The notes beneath the pieces were generated by a model, which saw only the letters and a program-made list of their open reading frames with translations, searched no databases and had not been told where the DNA came from. DNA of 64,000 nt from Thalassolituus maritimus (GTDB taxonomy: Bacteria > Pseudomonadota > Gammaproteobacteria > Pseudomonadales > Oceanobacteraceae), in contig NZ_FTOH01000004.1 in the NCBI RefSeq assembly GCF_900156675.1, positions 191,820-255,819 on the forward strand. The letters run 5' to 3'. Shown here one piece after another: positions 54,301-62,859 of the stretch. A program made the position numbers and the translations under genes. How positions within the stretch are numbered: position 1 is the first letter of the stretch; each line of letters starts with the position of its first letter.

Positions 54301-54620
54301 CTACAGTTGAAAACAAACATGAAAAGGTTTGATTCTGCCATCCACAGAGAAAATGGCTCATCACAGAGCACTGAAGGAAGCCAGTAGATGAGAATAAACC
54401 AACCGAAGAAAATGTAAGGAAAAGGATAAAAACCGGAAAATGTCCGGGTAAATAAAGTAATACCCAGAAGAAAAGATACGGAAAACAGGGAGAAGTAAGA
54501 GAAAGTGTTTATCAGCCAGAGCGGCTTCAGCACAGTGGTAGTAATGTGTCGCTCACTTGACCTGCATCAAGTGAGCCAAAGCCCCAGCTAGCACTGAGGA
54601 CTCAATACAAGGCTAACGGC

Positions 54621-55202
54621 TTAAGACATGCCGTTTGGAAAATCTTCCAGGCCCGCAGTCAGTGCTTCGCGTTGAGGCGCAAGCGCTTCGGTGTAGGTCT
54701 TGAGTTGCTCAACCGCATAGTGGGCACGCTTCTCAAGATACTCATCTGATTCACGGCCCTTACCCTGCCAGAGTTCGGAGGCATCTCGAAGAATCAGATG
54801 CTCTGGCAACCAGAGTAAACGCGAGTTTTTGTAGCCGCTACCGCGAAGCTCAGCGACAACAAAGGCGCCACCGACCGACCCAGACACGGCAACCAGCAAA
54901 GCAGGTTTATGCGCAAACTGCGGATGGCTGCACCAGAGAAACAGGTTTTTTAATCCGGCAGGCGCCATGCCGTGCCACTCAGGAACCACAAACACCAGGC
55001 CGTCAGCCTGCGTAATTTTATTCTGTACTTCTTTGACCTGCTCATTCGCTTCGCGCTCGCCATTCCACAATGGAAGGTCCGCTTTGAAGAGATCAATCAC
55101 GTCAGCGCCGCCGTCGAAGAAGCGCGTGTTCAGTTCTTGTGCCAGACGCAGGCTTTGTGCGCCATCACGATGGCTGGCGCTGATAATTGCGTAATTCGCC
55201 AT
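54621..55202 (-). CDS. NAD(P)H-dependent FMN oxidoreductase
   Basis: 193-residue flavodoxin-fold oxidoreductase: ASHRDGAQSLRLAQELNTRF is the FMN phosphate loop, GLVFVVPEWHGMAPAGLKN the second flavin patch. It is a paralogue of the gene at 22348-22878 but with low similarity. It lies 68 bp after the glutathione S-transferase stop codon's neighbour and may be co-transcribed with it. Substrate unknown; a role in quinone or azo reduction is possible. Confidence 0.85.
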   Translation of the reverse strand: MANYAIISASHRDGAQSLRLAQELNTRFFDGGADVIDLFKADLPLWNGEREANEQVKEVQNKITQADGLVFVVPEWHGMAPAGLKNLFLWCSHPQFAHKPALLVAVSGSVGGAFVVAELRGSGYKNSRLLWLPEHLILRDASELWQGKGRESDEYLEKRAHYAVEQLKTYTEALAPQREALTAGLEDFPNGMS

Positions 55203-55270
55203 AATTACCCCTTATAACTAATCCGTAAAGTTGCTTCTATTTCCGTGTCCAAAAGAGCGGAAAAGTTCGT

Positions 55271-55879
55271 TCAGGCCGCGTACGACGGACGCTCTTTCAT
55301 TGCCGCGTACCAACGCTGGATATTGGGGTACTCGTCGCCGACCCGGACTTTAACAATGCGTGCAAAGTCGATGGCACAAATCGCAGTGATGTCGGCAATA
55401 GAAAACTGGCTGCCTGCTATCCACTCGTTATTAGCAAGCTGAGCATCCAGAACAGGCAAAGACTTCATGAAGTTTTTAGCGCTCTCTTTGCCGAAGTCTT
55501 CGACTGGCGTCATACGATCCTTAAAGAAGCCCGTAATGTGCTGGAAGGCAAACAGTGCAGGATAGAGAACCATAGATTCCATCCGGTGCTCCCACATATC
55601 GATAATGGCACGTTCTTTTGGTGTGGTCCCAAAGAGGCTGCCTTCATCGGAAACTTCATCAAGGTAACGACAAATAGCCGGCGTTTCTGACAGGCAAAGG
55701 CCATCGTCCAGTTCCAGTACTGGTACTTTGGCAAAGGGATTTTTAGCGCAGAATTCTTCTTTCAGATTATCTCCTGCACCCAGATCGAGTTCCTCACGAT
55801 CGTAGGTAATGCCTTTTTCGGCCAGCACCATACGGACACGTCGTGGGTTCGGAGCATGGGGATTATCGTACAGTTTCAT
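55271..55879 (-). CDS. Glutathione S-transferase
   Basis: 202-residue GST. The thioredoxin-like N-terminal domain is KLYDNPHAPNPRRVRMVLAE with PVLELDDGLCLSETPAICRY (the glutathione-binding cis-Pro and ESxxI-type motif), and the C-terminal all-helical domain follows from about residue 85. The likely catalytic residue in the first loop is Ser/Asn rather than Tyr, not fixed from sequence. Conjugates electrophiles to glutathione; substrate unknown. Confidence 0.88.
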   Translation of the reverse strand: MKLYDNPHAPNPRRVRMVLAEKGITYDREELDLGAGDNLKEEFCAKNPFAKVPVLELDDGLCLSETPAICRYLDEVSDEGSLFGTTPKERAIIDMWEHRMESMVLYPALFAFQHITGFFKDRMTPVEDFGKESAKNFMKSLPVLDAQLANNEWIAGSQFSIADITAICAIDFARIVKVRVGDEYPNIQRWYAAMKERPSYAA

Positions 55880-55953
55880 GAAGAATCAGCCTCTGCCTGA
55901 GTAAATGTAGCTCCAAGCTACCCAGAGGCTATATAACGGTCAAGTTCGACAAC

Positions 55954-56901
55954 TTATTGTTGTCCAGATATAGCTAATGCGGTGGCGACTGCCGCCGTGC
56001 GGTTTTCTACGCCCAGCTTGCGGAATACGGGTTCGAGATGCTTATTCACTGTACGGGGGCTCATCTCAAGTATCTGGGCAATCTCCTGATTGGTCTTACC
56101 CCGGCTAAGCCAGAACAGTACCTGAGTTTCACGATCCGTCAGATCAAACGCCGCCTTAAGCGCCTGCCGTGCCGCCACCTCCTCGTTGAGTACGAAACGC
56201 ATCAGATATTCACCCGGTAGCGGACGCCCGAGATAGCGCACGCTGACTTCGGCCTGCTCAGAGGTCAGTCGCAGGGTCGCGTTACGTTCCGGCGAGCGGG
56301 TCAGCCATGAAGGCAGATCCCGGCTTAGTACCGGCTGCCAACTTTCAAGGTCTGCGCCTGTGCTTTCCAGAAGCTCTTCTGCGACGCGCGTCGCCCACAG
56401 TAAAGTGCCATTCACGTCACAGGCAAAGGCGGGCTGCCCCATTTCTTCAAGTGCACGACGGGCACTCTTTGTTTTCATTGCCGTCGACAGATGTACCTGA
56501 ACACGCGCTAACATTTCATCGAGGTTCACAGGCTTGGTCAGATAATCGACGCCGCCAGCCTCAAGCCCTTTTAATACATCACTACTGTCGCTCAGCCCGG
56601 TGAGAAAAATGACCGGGACATCTTCGCTGTCAGGCGACGCCTTGAGAGCACGACAGGTTTCAAAGCCGTCCATGCGAGGCATTACACCATCCATCAGAAT
56701 CAGATCGGGCGTCATCAACCGGGCGATATTTAATGCCTGTTCACCATCCATAGCGACTAAAACGGTATACCCTGCCCCTGCCAACGCCTCATTCATAAAG
56801 GCCAGAGACTCCGGTGTATCGTCAACGATCAGAATAGTGCCGGACGCTGTTGTGCCAGAAGTTGTAGCACTAGGTTTAGCCGAGCCTGCTTCAGGACTCA
56901 T
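55954..56901 (-). CDS. LuxR/NarL-type response regulator, partner of the adjacent kinase
   Basis: 315-residue response regulator. A receiver domain (23-140) has the acidic pocket IVDD and phospho-acceptor Asp71 (LILMDGVMPRMDG). A middle region (about 155-245) looks PAS-like (AFACDVNGTLLWATRVAEEL). The C-terminus is a LuxR HTH (DLTDRETQVLFWLSRGKTNQ, IAQILEMSPRTVNKHLEPVF). Its start overlaps the kinase stop by four bases (ATGA). Likely to bind the three direct repeats at 60352-60412 and control the kinase operon and the urea transporter. Confidence 0.9.
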   Translation of the reverse strand: MSPEAGSAKPSATTSGTTASGTILIVDDTPESLAFMNEALAGAGYTVLVAMDGEQALNIARLMTPDLILMDGVMPRMDGFETCRALKASPDSEDVPVIFLTGLSDSSDVLKGLEAGGVDYLTKPVNLDEMLARVQVHLSTAMKTKSARRALEEMGQPAFACDVNGTLLWATRVAEELLESTGADLESWQPVLSRDLPSWLTRSPERNATLRLTSEQAEVSVRYLGRPLPGEYLMRFVLNEEVAARQALKAAFDLTDRETQVLFWLSRGKTNQEIAQILEMSPRTVNKHLEPVFRKLGVENRTAAVATALAISGQQ

Positions 56902-59900
56902 GGTTTTTTACTCCCAATACTGTGCTCATCAGTATTATCTTGTGACTTCGGAGATTGAGCACCCAGGCGCGCAGCGCACATGGCGTGGACGTCAGCAAAG
57001 CGGAATGAGGTAGTACAACGCTTCAGCTCTCTGACGAATTCAGGGTCCAGCTGCTCCTGCTCGCAAGCCTCGGTTAATGCCTCAAGCCCCGCCACATAGC
57101 CGAGCTGAGAAAATGACATGAATTCGCGTAGCCTCGCATCAGTGAGAGGAGCGACCGTTGCCTGACCCAGGGCATCCTCAGGGCTGCCTTCATAAATCCA
57201 ACTGAGATCCAGCTGTCGCGCAATTTTATCGAGTAATACCTGATCCTTCATCGGTTTGATCAGATAGTCATCATTCAAACGTCGGCCCGGTTCAGAAAAT
57301 GCCCCGTTACCTTCGGCAGAAATCCGGTCTTCCGCATCAGCAGATACCATAATCACAGGCGCCGAAAATCCATCGTTACGTAGCTTCTGTAACAGGGTCC
57401 AGCCGTTGCGGCCCGGCATCGAAATATCCAGTAACAGAAGATCGACTCTTACCTCACCAAGCACAGCCTCGCATTCATCGGCACCGGAGGCTTCAAGCAC
57501 AGTGAAGCCAAGTGGTGATAAGGTCTCACTGATCAGCCCACGATGTGATGGTTCATCATCCACAGTGAGTACGACTCGTTTATCGCCTTCATAACCAATG
57601 ATTTTCTGTGCCGGCGCTGCGGGTTTATCAGCAAGGTGAACTTTTCGTTCAATGCTGGATAACATCATGGTTAAGCGGAACGTACTGCCGGAACCCGGTG
57701 CGCTTTTCAGTGTGATTTCACCGCCCATAATATCGGCAAGTAATTGACTGATCGTCAGACCAAGACCGGTGCCCGGCTGCTGCGGATGGCCAGGTTTACG
57801 AATACGTTCAAACGGTTGAAATATCTTTTTGTGCTCTTCTGCGCTGATCCCCGGCCCGGTGTCTTTTACCGTAAATTCAGCAACCTGACTGCGGTATTTT
57901 ACGCTCAGGGTAACACCGCCTGACTCGGTATATTTCACGGCATTCGACAACAGATTGGTCAGAATCTGGCGCAGGTGTTTTTCGTCGGTACGTACCATGT
58001 CCGGTAAATAGGACGGTGCCTCGTACGTAAACGTAATGCCCTTGGCGACCGACTGCAGACGGAACATTTCGGCGAGATCATCCAATAAGCGCTTGAGGTT
58101 GACTTCATCACGACGAATTTCAAGCCGTCCGGCTTCGATACGCGACAGGTCGAGCAAGCCTTCAATCAGGTCTGCAAGATATTCGCCACTGCTGCGGATC
58201 AGACTGATCTGACGCTGCTGTTTTTCACTGAGGCCGTCACTTTTTTCGAGTAACTGAGCGTAACCCAGCACGGAATTCAGTGGGCTTCTTAACTCGTGAC
58301 TGATACCACCGAGATAGCGACTTTTTGCCTGGTTAGCAGCCTCTGCTAATTCTTTCGCCTGCTGCAAAGCACGGTCTGTCTCTTCGTGCGCAGCAATTTC
58401 CTGCGATAACAGATCCGTCTGTTTTGTGGCTTCATCTAGCGCTAACTCGCGACTCTCGTTGGCAAGTACAAACAACCAGATCAGAACACCGACGATAATC
58501 ATCAGCAACACATAGACCTGCAACAAACTACTGCCAAGCAAAGCCTGCATACTGTTATCAGAAGGTGCCTGCATGTACACCAACCAGAACAGGAGCCCAA
58601 CGATTCCGCCGATAATGGTCAATAAACCTGAAAATTGCAGAATACGAGGATTAAGACGATGTACTAAGCGGTCGGGAAGTATGGTCGTCAACGTCGCGGC
58701 AATCTGATCACTGAAACGTGCGTTGTCTTTGCACTGGTCATGACAGCGTGATTCCAGCGTGCAGCATAACGAGCAGATGTGCCCGTTGTAAGCCGGGCAT
58801 ACGGCGATGTCTTCACGGTCGAATTCGTTCTCGCACACGATGCAGGTTAACTGCTCAGTGGCCGGCGACAGCGGAATAATCTCGCGCGCCAGATAGTATT
58901 TACCGCCAGTTATCAAAGCGATAACAGGCGCCAGAAAGAACGCAGTAAACAGAGAAATAAACGAAGACAGCGCCTGTGCCGTCTCACCCCAGATACCGGT
59001 AAACGACAGAATTCCGCACAGGGATGCCAGCACCATAGCGCCAAAGCCTACCGGGTTAATGTCATAGAGGTAGGCACGCTTGAATTCAATATGCTTCGGG
59101 CTCAGGCCTAACGGTTTATTAATCACCAGATCGGCAACCAGCGCTCCGACCCAGGCGACTGCGACATTCGAATAGATGCCTAAGATGTGCTCGAGCGATT
59201 CGTACACTCCAAGTGCCATCACCAGAATGGCAATCATCACGTTGAAGAAGAGCCAGACAACACGCCCCGGATGACTGTGGGTCAGACGTGAAAAGAAATT
59301 CGACCAGGCAATTGAGCCCGCGTAGGCGTTGGTCACATTAATCTTCACCTGACAGAGCACTACAAAAATACCCGTCAGTGCCATCACAGCCAGTGGTGAT
59401 TCGGTCAGGTAGCTGAACGCAACAGCGTACATTCGGGTCGGGTCACCCGCCTCGTCGTAACCCAGTCCGTGGCTGAGTGCCAACACAACCAGAAATGATC
59501 CGGCCATGATTTTAATAGCGCCCATCAGAATCCACCCCGGCCCGCCAATGATCAGCGCGGTCCACCAGCGCAGGCGCTGATCCGGTTTTGGCTCCGGCAA
59601 AAAGCGCAGGAAGTCGACCTGCTCACCTATTTGGGCAATCAATGAAAAGATGACGGCTGATGCAGCACCAAAATAGATCAGGCTAACGCCGTTGCCCTCT
59701 GACGGTGCAACCGGTGATTCAAAGTTGATCCAATCGCTGATGGCCTGAGTTTCCTGCCAGAGAATAAACACGAACGGTGTCAGCTGAAGCAGGAACCAGA
59801 GAGGTTGAGTCCATAGCTGAAACCGTGAAATCAGAGTAATACCGTGCGTCACCAGCGGAATCACGATCAAAGCACTGATCAGGTAGCCAAGCCACAAGGG

Positions 59901-60338
59901 CACCGAAAAGAGGATATCCATGGCCGACGCCATGATGGCCGCTTCGAGCGCCATAAAAATAAAGGTGAACGACGCATAGATCAGCGAAGTCACCGTCGAG
60001 CCGATATAGCCGAACCCGGCTCCCCGGCTGAGCAGATCAATATCGACCCCATAGCGGGCTGCGTAATAACTGATGGGAATTGCCGTCAGGAAGATAATGG
60101 CGGACACCACCATGGTCGCCAGAAGCGCCGCATGGACGCCATAGACCAGAGTAATTGCAGCCCCGATGGCTTCCAGCGCCAGAAACGAAATCGCTCCCAG
60201 TGCGGTGTTGGATACCCGTGCTGATGACCAGCGACGGGCGTTCTTACCCGTAAACCGAAGCGCAAAGTCTTCGAGTGTCTGGTTGGCAACCCAGCGATTG
60301 TAGTTACGGCGGGTAGTCAGTAGTTGTGGGTTTGCCAT
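56898..60338 (-). CDS. Hybrid histidine kinase with NCS1-permease-like sensor
   Basis: 1146-residue inner-membrane kinase. Residues 1-480 resemble an NCS1 purine/cytosine-type transporter with about 12 helices (RVSNTALGAISFLALEAIGA, PISYYAARYGVDIDLLSRGA). Residues 499-536 form a Cys-rich cluster (CIVCENEF, VCPAYNGHICSLCC, RCHDQC), possible zinc sites. Two more helices (569-626) and a coiled coil lead to a HisKA domain with His681, an ATPase (N-box Asn798, GPG, GTGLGLT) and a receiver with Asp971. A solute-binding transporter used as sensor is inferred; urea or a related compound is likely because urt genes lie next to it. Confidence 0.9.
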   Translation of the reverse strand: MANPQLLTTRRNYNRWVANQTLEDFALRFTGKNARRWSSARVSNTALGAISFLALEAIGAAITLVYGVHAALLATMVVSAIIFLTAIPISYYAARYGVDIDLLSRGAGFGYIGSTVTSLIYASFTFIFMALEAAIMASAMDILFSVPLWLGYLISALIVIPLVTHGITLISRFQLWTQPLWFLLQLTPFVFILWQETQAISDWINFESPVAPSEGNGVSLIYFGAASAVIFSLIAQIGEQVDFLRFLPEPKPDQRLRWWTALIIGGPGWILMGAIKIMAGSFLVVLALSHGLGYDEAGDPTRMYAVAFSYLTESPLAVMALTGIFVVLCQVKINVTNAYAGSIAWSNFFSRLTHSHPGRVVWLFFNVMIAILVMALGVYESLEHILGIYSNVAVAWVGALVADLVINKPLGLSPKHIEFKRAYLYDINPVGFGAMVLASLCGILSFTGIWGETAQALSSFISLFTAFFLAPVIALITGGKYYLAREIIPLSPATEQLTCIVCENEFDREDIAVCPAYNGHICSLCCTLESRCHDQCKDNARFSDQIAATLTTILPDRLVHRLNPRILQFSGLLTIIGGIVGLLFWLVYMQAPSDNSMQALLGSSLLQVYVLLMIIVGVLIWLFVLANESRELALDEATKQTDLLSQEIAAHEETDRALQQAKELAEAANQAKSRYLGGISHELRSPLNSVLGYAQLLEKSDGLSEKQQRQISLIRSSGEYLADLIEGLLDLSRIEAGRLEIRRDEVNLKRLLDDLAEMFRLQSVAKGITFTYEAPSYLPDMVRTDEKHLRQILTNLLSNAVKYTESGGVTLSVKYRSQVAEFTVKDTGPGISAEEHKKIFQPFERIRKPGHPQQPGTGLGLTISQLLADIMGGEITLKSAPGSGSTFRLTMMLSSIERKVHLADKPAAPAQKIIGYEGDKRVVLTVDDEPSHRGLISETLSPLGFTVLEASGADECEAVLGEVRVDLLLLDISMPGRNGWTLLQKLRNDGFSAPVIMVSADAEDRISAEGNGAFSEPGRRLNDDYLIKPMKDQVLLDKIARQLDLSWIYEGSPEDALGQATVAPLTDARLREFMSFSQLGYVAGLEALTEACEQEQLDPEFVRELKRCTTSFRFADVHAMCAARLGAQSPKSQDNTDEHSIGSKKP

Positions 60339-60351
60339 CCGGTCTCCAGGA

Positions 60352-60412
60352 AATCTGCTGTCGTATCCATGAATCTGCTTTCGCGTTCATAAAATCTGTT
60401 ATCGCATCCTGG
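60352..60412. promoter_or_regulatory. Three direct repeats in the kinase-urt control region
   Basis: AATCTGCTGTCGTATCCATG (60352-60371), AATCTGCTTTCGCGTTCATA (60372-60391) and AATCTGTTATCGCATCCTGG (60393-60412). They are adjacent with 20-21 bp steps (two helical turns), starting 14 bp upstream of the kinase start, in the 220-bp divergent gap before urtA. Likely binding sites for the LuxR-type response regulator. The remaining gap 60413-60558 shows no second strong motif. Confidence 0.7.
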
Positions 60413-60558
60413 CGACTTATATTAATCATATCCCGTGCCAACTCGTATGCGTCAAATGACGTACCCCGGTGGAGCGTTCAACGAATGTTCCAAAACCGTC
60501 GCTACAGGCAATCTGAAAAGGTCACAGCAACCACAAACTACCTAAGTGAGGCCTGACT

Positions 60559-61815
60559 ATGCGACTACCAACCTTTGAAAACACAGCGCTTGCACGGCGC
60601 GGTTTTCTGAAAAATTTACTCGCAATACCTGCCGCTCTGATGCTTGCACATACAAGTGTTCCAGCGCTGGCGGACGAAGTGAACAGCACTGGGCTGGCAG
60701 TAACGGACGATACCGTTAAAGTCGGTATTCTACACTCTGTTACTGGCACCATGGCGATCAGTGAAACAGGTTCAGTACAGGCTGAGAAGCTTGCCATTGA
60801 GCAGATCAACGCCATGGGCGGTGTACTGGGTCGTAAGATCGAATACATTCAGGAAGACGGCGCCAGTGACTGGCCGACCTTCGCTGAGAAATCCAAGAAG
60901 CTCCTGGTGCAGGATAAAGTCGCGGCCGTCTTCGGTTGCTGGACTTCAGCGTCACGTAAAGCCGCTCTGCCAGTCTTTGAGCAGTATAACGGTATGCTCT
61001 ACTACCCGACTTTCTACGAAGGTCTGGAGCAGTCACCTAACGTGATCTACACCGGTCAGGAAGCGACTCAGCAGATTCTTGAAGGTCTGGACTGGGCAGC
61101 CCGCGAAAAAGGTGCGAAGAAATTCTACCTGCTCGGCTCTGACTACATCTGGCCACGTACCTCAAACAAAATTGCACGTAAGCACATCGAAAACGTACTC
61201 GGCTCTAAAGTTGTGGGCGAAGAGTACTACCCACTGGGTCACACTCAGTTCAACTCTGTGATCAACAAAATCAAGCTGAAAAAACCTGACGTTGTATTCA
61301 TCTCAGTGGTGGGCGGTTCTAACGTTGCTTTCTACAAGCAGCTGAAAGCGGCCGGTATCGACATGGGCAAAGAGAAGCCACTGTTCCTGACCATCTCAGT
61401 AACAGAGGATGAAATCCTGGGTATTGGCGGTGAGAACATTGAAGGTATTTACGCTTCAATGAAGTACTTCCAGTCTCTGCCTAACGAAAACAACCAGGCC
61501 TTCGTAAAAGCATTTAAAGAACGCTGGGGTGACGACATCGTGATCGGTGACGTAACTCAGGCAGCTTACCTTGGCCCATGGTTATGGAAAGCAGCGGTCG
61601 AAAAAGCCGGTTCTTTCGATATCGATAAAGTCCGTGAAGCCTCTCCTGGTATCGAGCTGACAACAGCACCAGAAGGTTACGTCCGTGTTCACAAAAACCA
61701 CCACCTCTGGTCGAAAACCCGCATCGGTCTCGCCGAGCCTGACGGTCAGTACAAAGTGGTTTATGAAAGTGATGAACTGATCGAGCCTGATCCATTCCCT
61801 GAGGGTTACCAGTAA
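60559..61815 (+). CDS. urtA: Urea ABC transporter substrate-binding protein
   Basis: Periplasmic urea-binding protein, 418 residues. The signal carries a twin-arginine motif (ARRGFLKNLLAIPAALMLA), so Tat export is likely. Family text: VKVGILHSVTGTMAISETG, EYIQEDGASDWPTFAEKSKK, GCWTSASRKAALPVFEQYNG, LYYPTFYEGLEQSPNVIYTG. Class I receptor fold as in branched-chain amino acid binding proteins. First gene of the urt operon; codon use is very biased, suggesting high expression. Confidence 0.95.
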   Translation: MRLPTFENTALARRGFLKNLLAIPAALMLAHTSVPALADEVNSTGLAVTDDTVKVGILHSVTGTMAISETGSVQAEKLAIEQINAMGGVLGRKIEYIQEDGASDWPTFAEKSKKLLVQDKVAAVFGCWTSASRKAALPVFEQYNGMLYYPTFYEGLEQSPNVIYTGQEATQQILEGLDWAAREKGAKKFYLLGSDYIWPRTSNKIARKHIENVLGSKVVGEEYYPLGHTQFNSVINKIKLKKPDVVFISVVGGSNVAFYKQLKAAGIDMGKEKPLFLTISVTEDEILGIGGENIEGIYASMKYFQSLPNENNQAFVKAFKERWGDDIVIGDVTQAAYLGPWLWKAAVEKAGSFDIDKVREASPGIELTTAPEGYVRVHKNHHLWSKTRIGLAEPDGQYKVVYESDELIEPDPFPEGYQ

Positions 61816-61917
61816 AACCCCACGCATGACCCGGGCTGAGTTTCCTCAGTCCACCCTTCCGGTAGCGCGCCGGTGATCCAGCCGCTACCGACTTCTGATC
61901 CACCGGGGAGAAACATC

Positions 61918-62844
61918 ATGTTTGCCGAATATTCTGCATCCGAGCTTACCTCCATCTTTGCTATGCAAGGTTTTGCCGGACTTATCCTGTTTTCTGTTTT
62001 TGTTCTGATGGCACTCGGTCTGGCGATTATTTTCGGCCAGATGGGTGTGATCAATATGGCACACGGCGAGTTTATGATTCTCGGTGCTTACGTTACCTAC
62101 ATAATTTCAAATCTGTTTGCTGACTACCTGCCAAGTATTTATGGCAGTTACTTCTTTCTGGCCATGATAGTGGCCTTCTTTGTCACGGCCGCTCTCGGGG
62201 CCTTTGTCGAGTGGGCGATGATACGCCACCTGTATCACCGCCCCCTGGATACTCTGCTTGCTACCTGGGGCCTGAGCCTGATTCTGCAACAACTCTACCG
62301 CACCGTATTTGGCGCACGCGAAGTGGGCGTCACTCTGCCTGACTGGTTGATGGGTTCGTACCCGGTAACCGACATGGTTGAAGTGCCGGTGAACGGTCTG
62401 TTTGTGATGGGCCTGACGATCGTGATTACCGTCGGTGTTGCATTAATGATGCAGAAATCCCGTCTGGGTAAACAAACCCGCGCCGTTGTACAGAACCGTC
62501 CGATGGCTGCTGCTGTTGGTATTAATACCGAGAAAGTTGACCGTATGACCTTCGCTCTGGGTTGCGGCATCGCAGGTATCGCAGGTTCTGCGTTCACCAT
62601 GATCGGTTCTACCGGTCCGACGTCTGGTCAGCTGTATATCGTTGATACCTTCCTTGTTGTTGTGTTCGGTGGTGCATCCAGCCTTCTGGGTACCGTCGCT
62701 TCGGCCTTCACTATCTCTCAGGCCCAGTCAACGATGGAATTTTTCCTCAGCGGTTCGATGGCCAAAGTACTCACCCTGCTGTTTGTGGTCGGCATTCTGA
62801 TGCTTCGTCCTCAGGGTCTGTTCACTCTCAAAGTACGTCACTGA
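61918..62844 (+). CDS. urtB: Urea ABC transporter permease UrtB
   Basis: LivH-type membrane permease, 308 residues from ATG 61918 (GGGGAG at 61905). Conserved text: GLAIIFGQMGVINMAHGEFM, then ATWGLSLILQQLYRTVFGAR, IVDTFLVVVFGGASSLLGT. This short form lacks the long extra-cytoplasmic N-terminal region found in some proteobacterial UrtB proteins. Follows urtA by 102 nt. Confidence 0.94.
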   Translation: MFAEYSASELTSIFAMQGFAGLILFSVFVLMALGLAIIFGQMGVINMAHGEFMILGAYVTYIISNLFADYLPSIYGSYFFLAMIVAFFVTAALGAFVEWAMIRHLYHRPLDTLLATWGLSLILQQLYRTVFGAREVGVTLPDWLMGSYPVTDMVEVPVNGLFVMGLTIVITVGVALMMQKSRLGKQTRAVVQNRPMAAAVGINTEKVDRMTFALGCGIAGIAGSAFTMIGSTGPTSGQLYIVDTFLVVVFGGASSLLGTVASAFTISQAQSTMEFFLSGSMAKVLTLLFVVGILMLRPQGLFTLKVRH

Positions 62845-62859
62845 GCAGGAGTCTAATTG

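Noticed and set aside
54291-54533. 80-codon hydrophobic open frame on the minus strand
   Set aside because: A/T-rich phenylalanine-heavy translation, no ribosome site, and it runs over a control region of the alkB operon.
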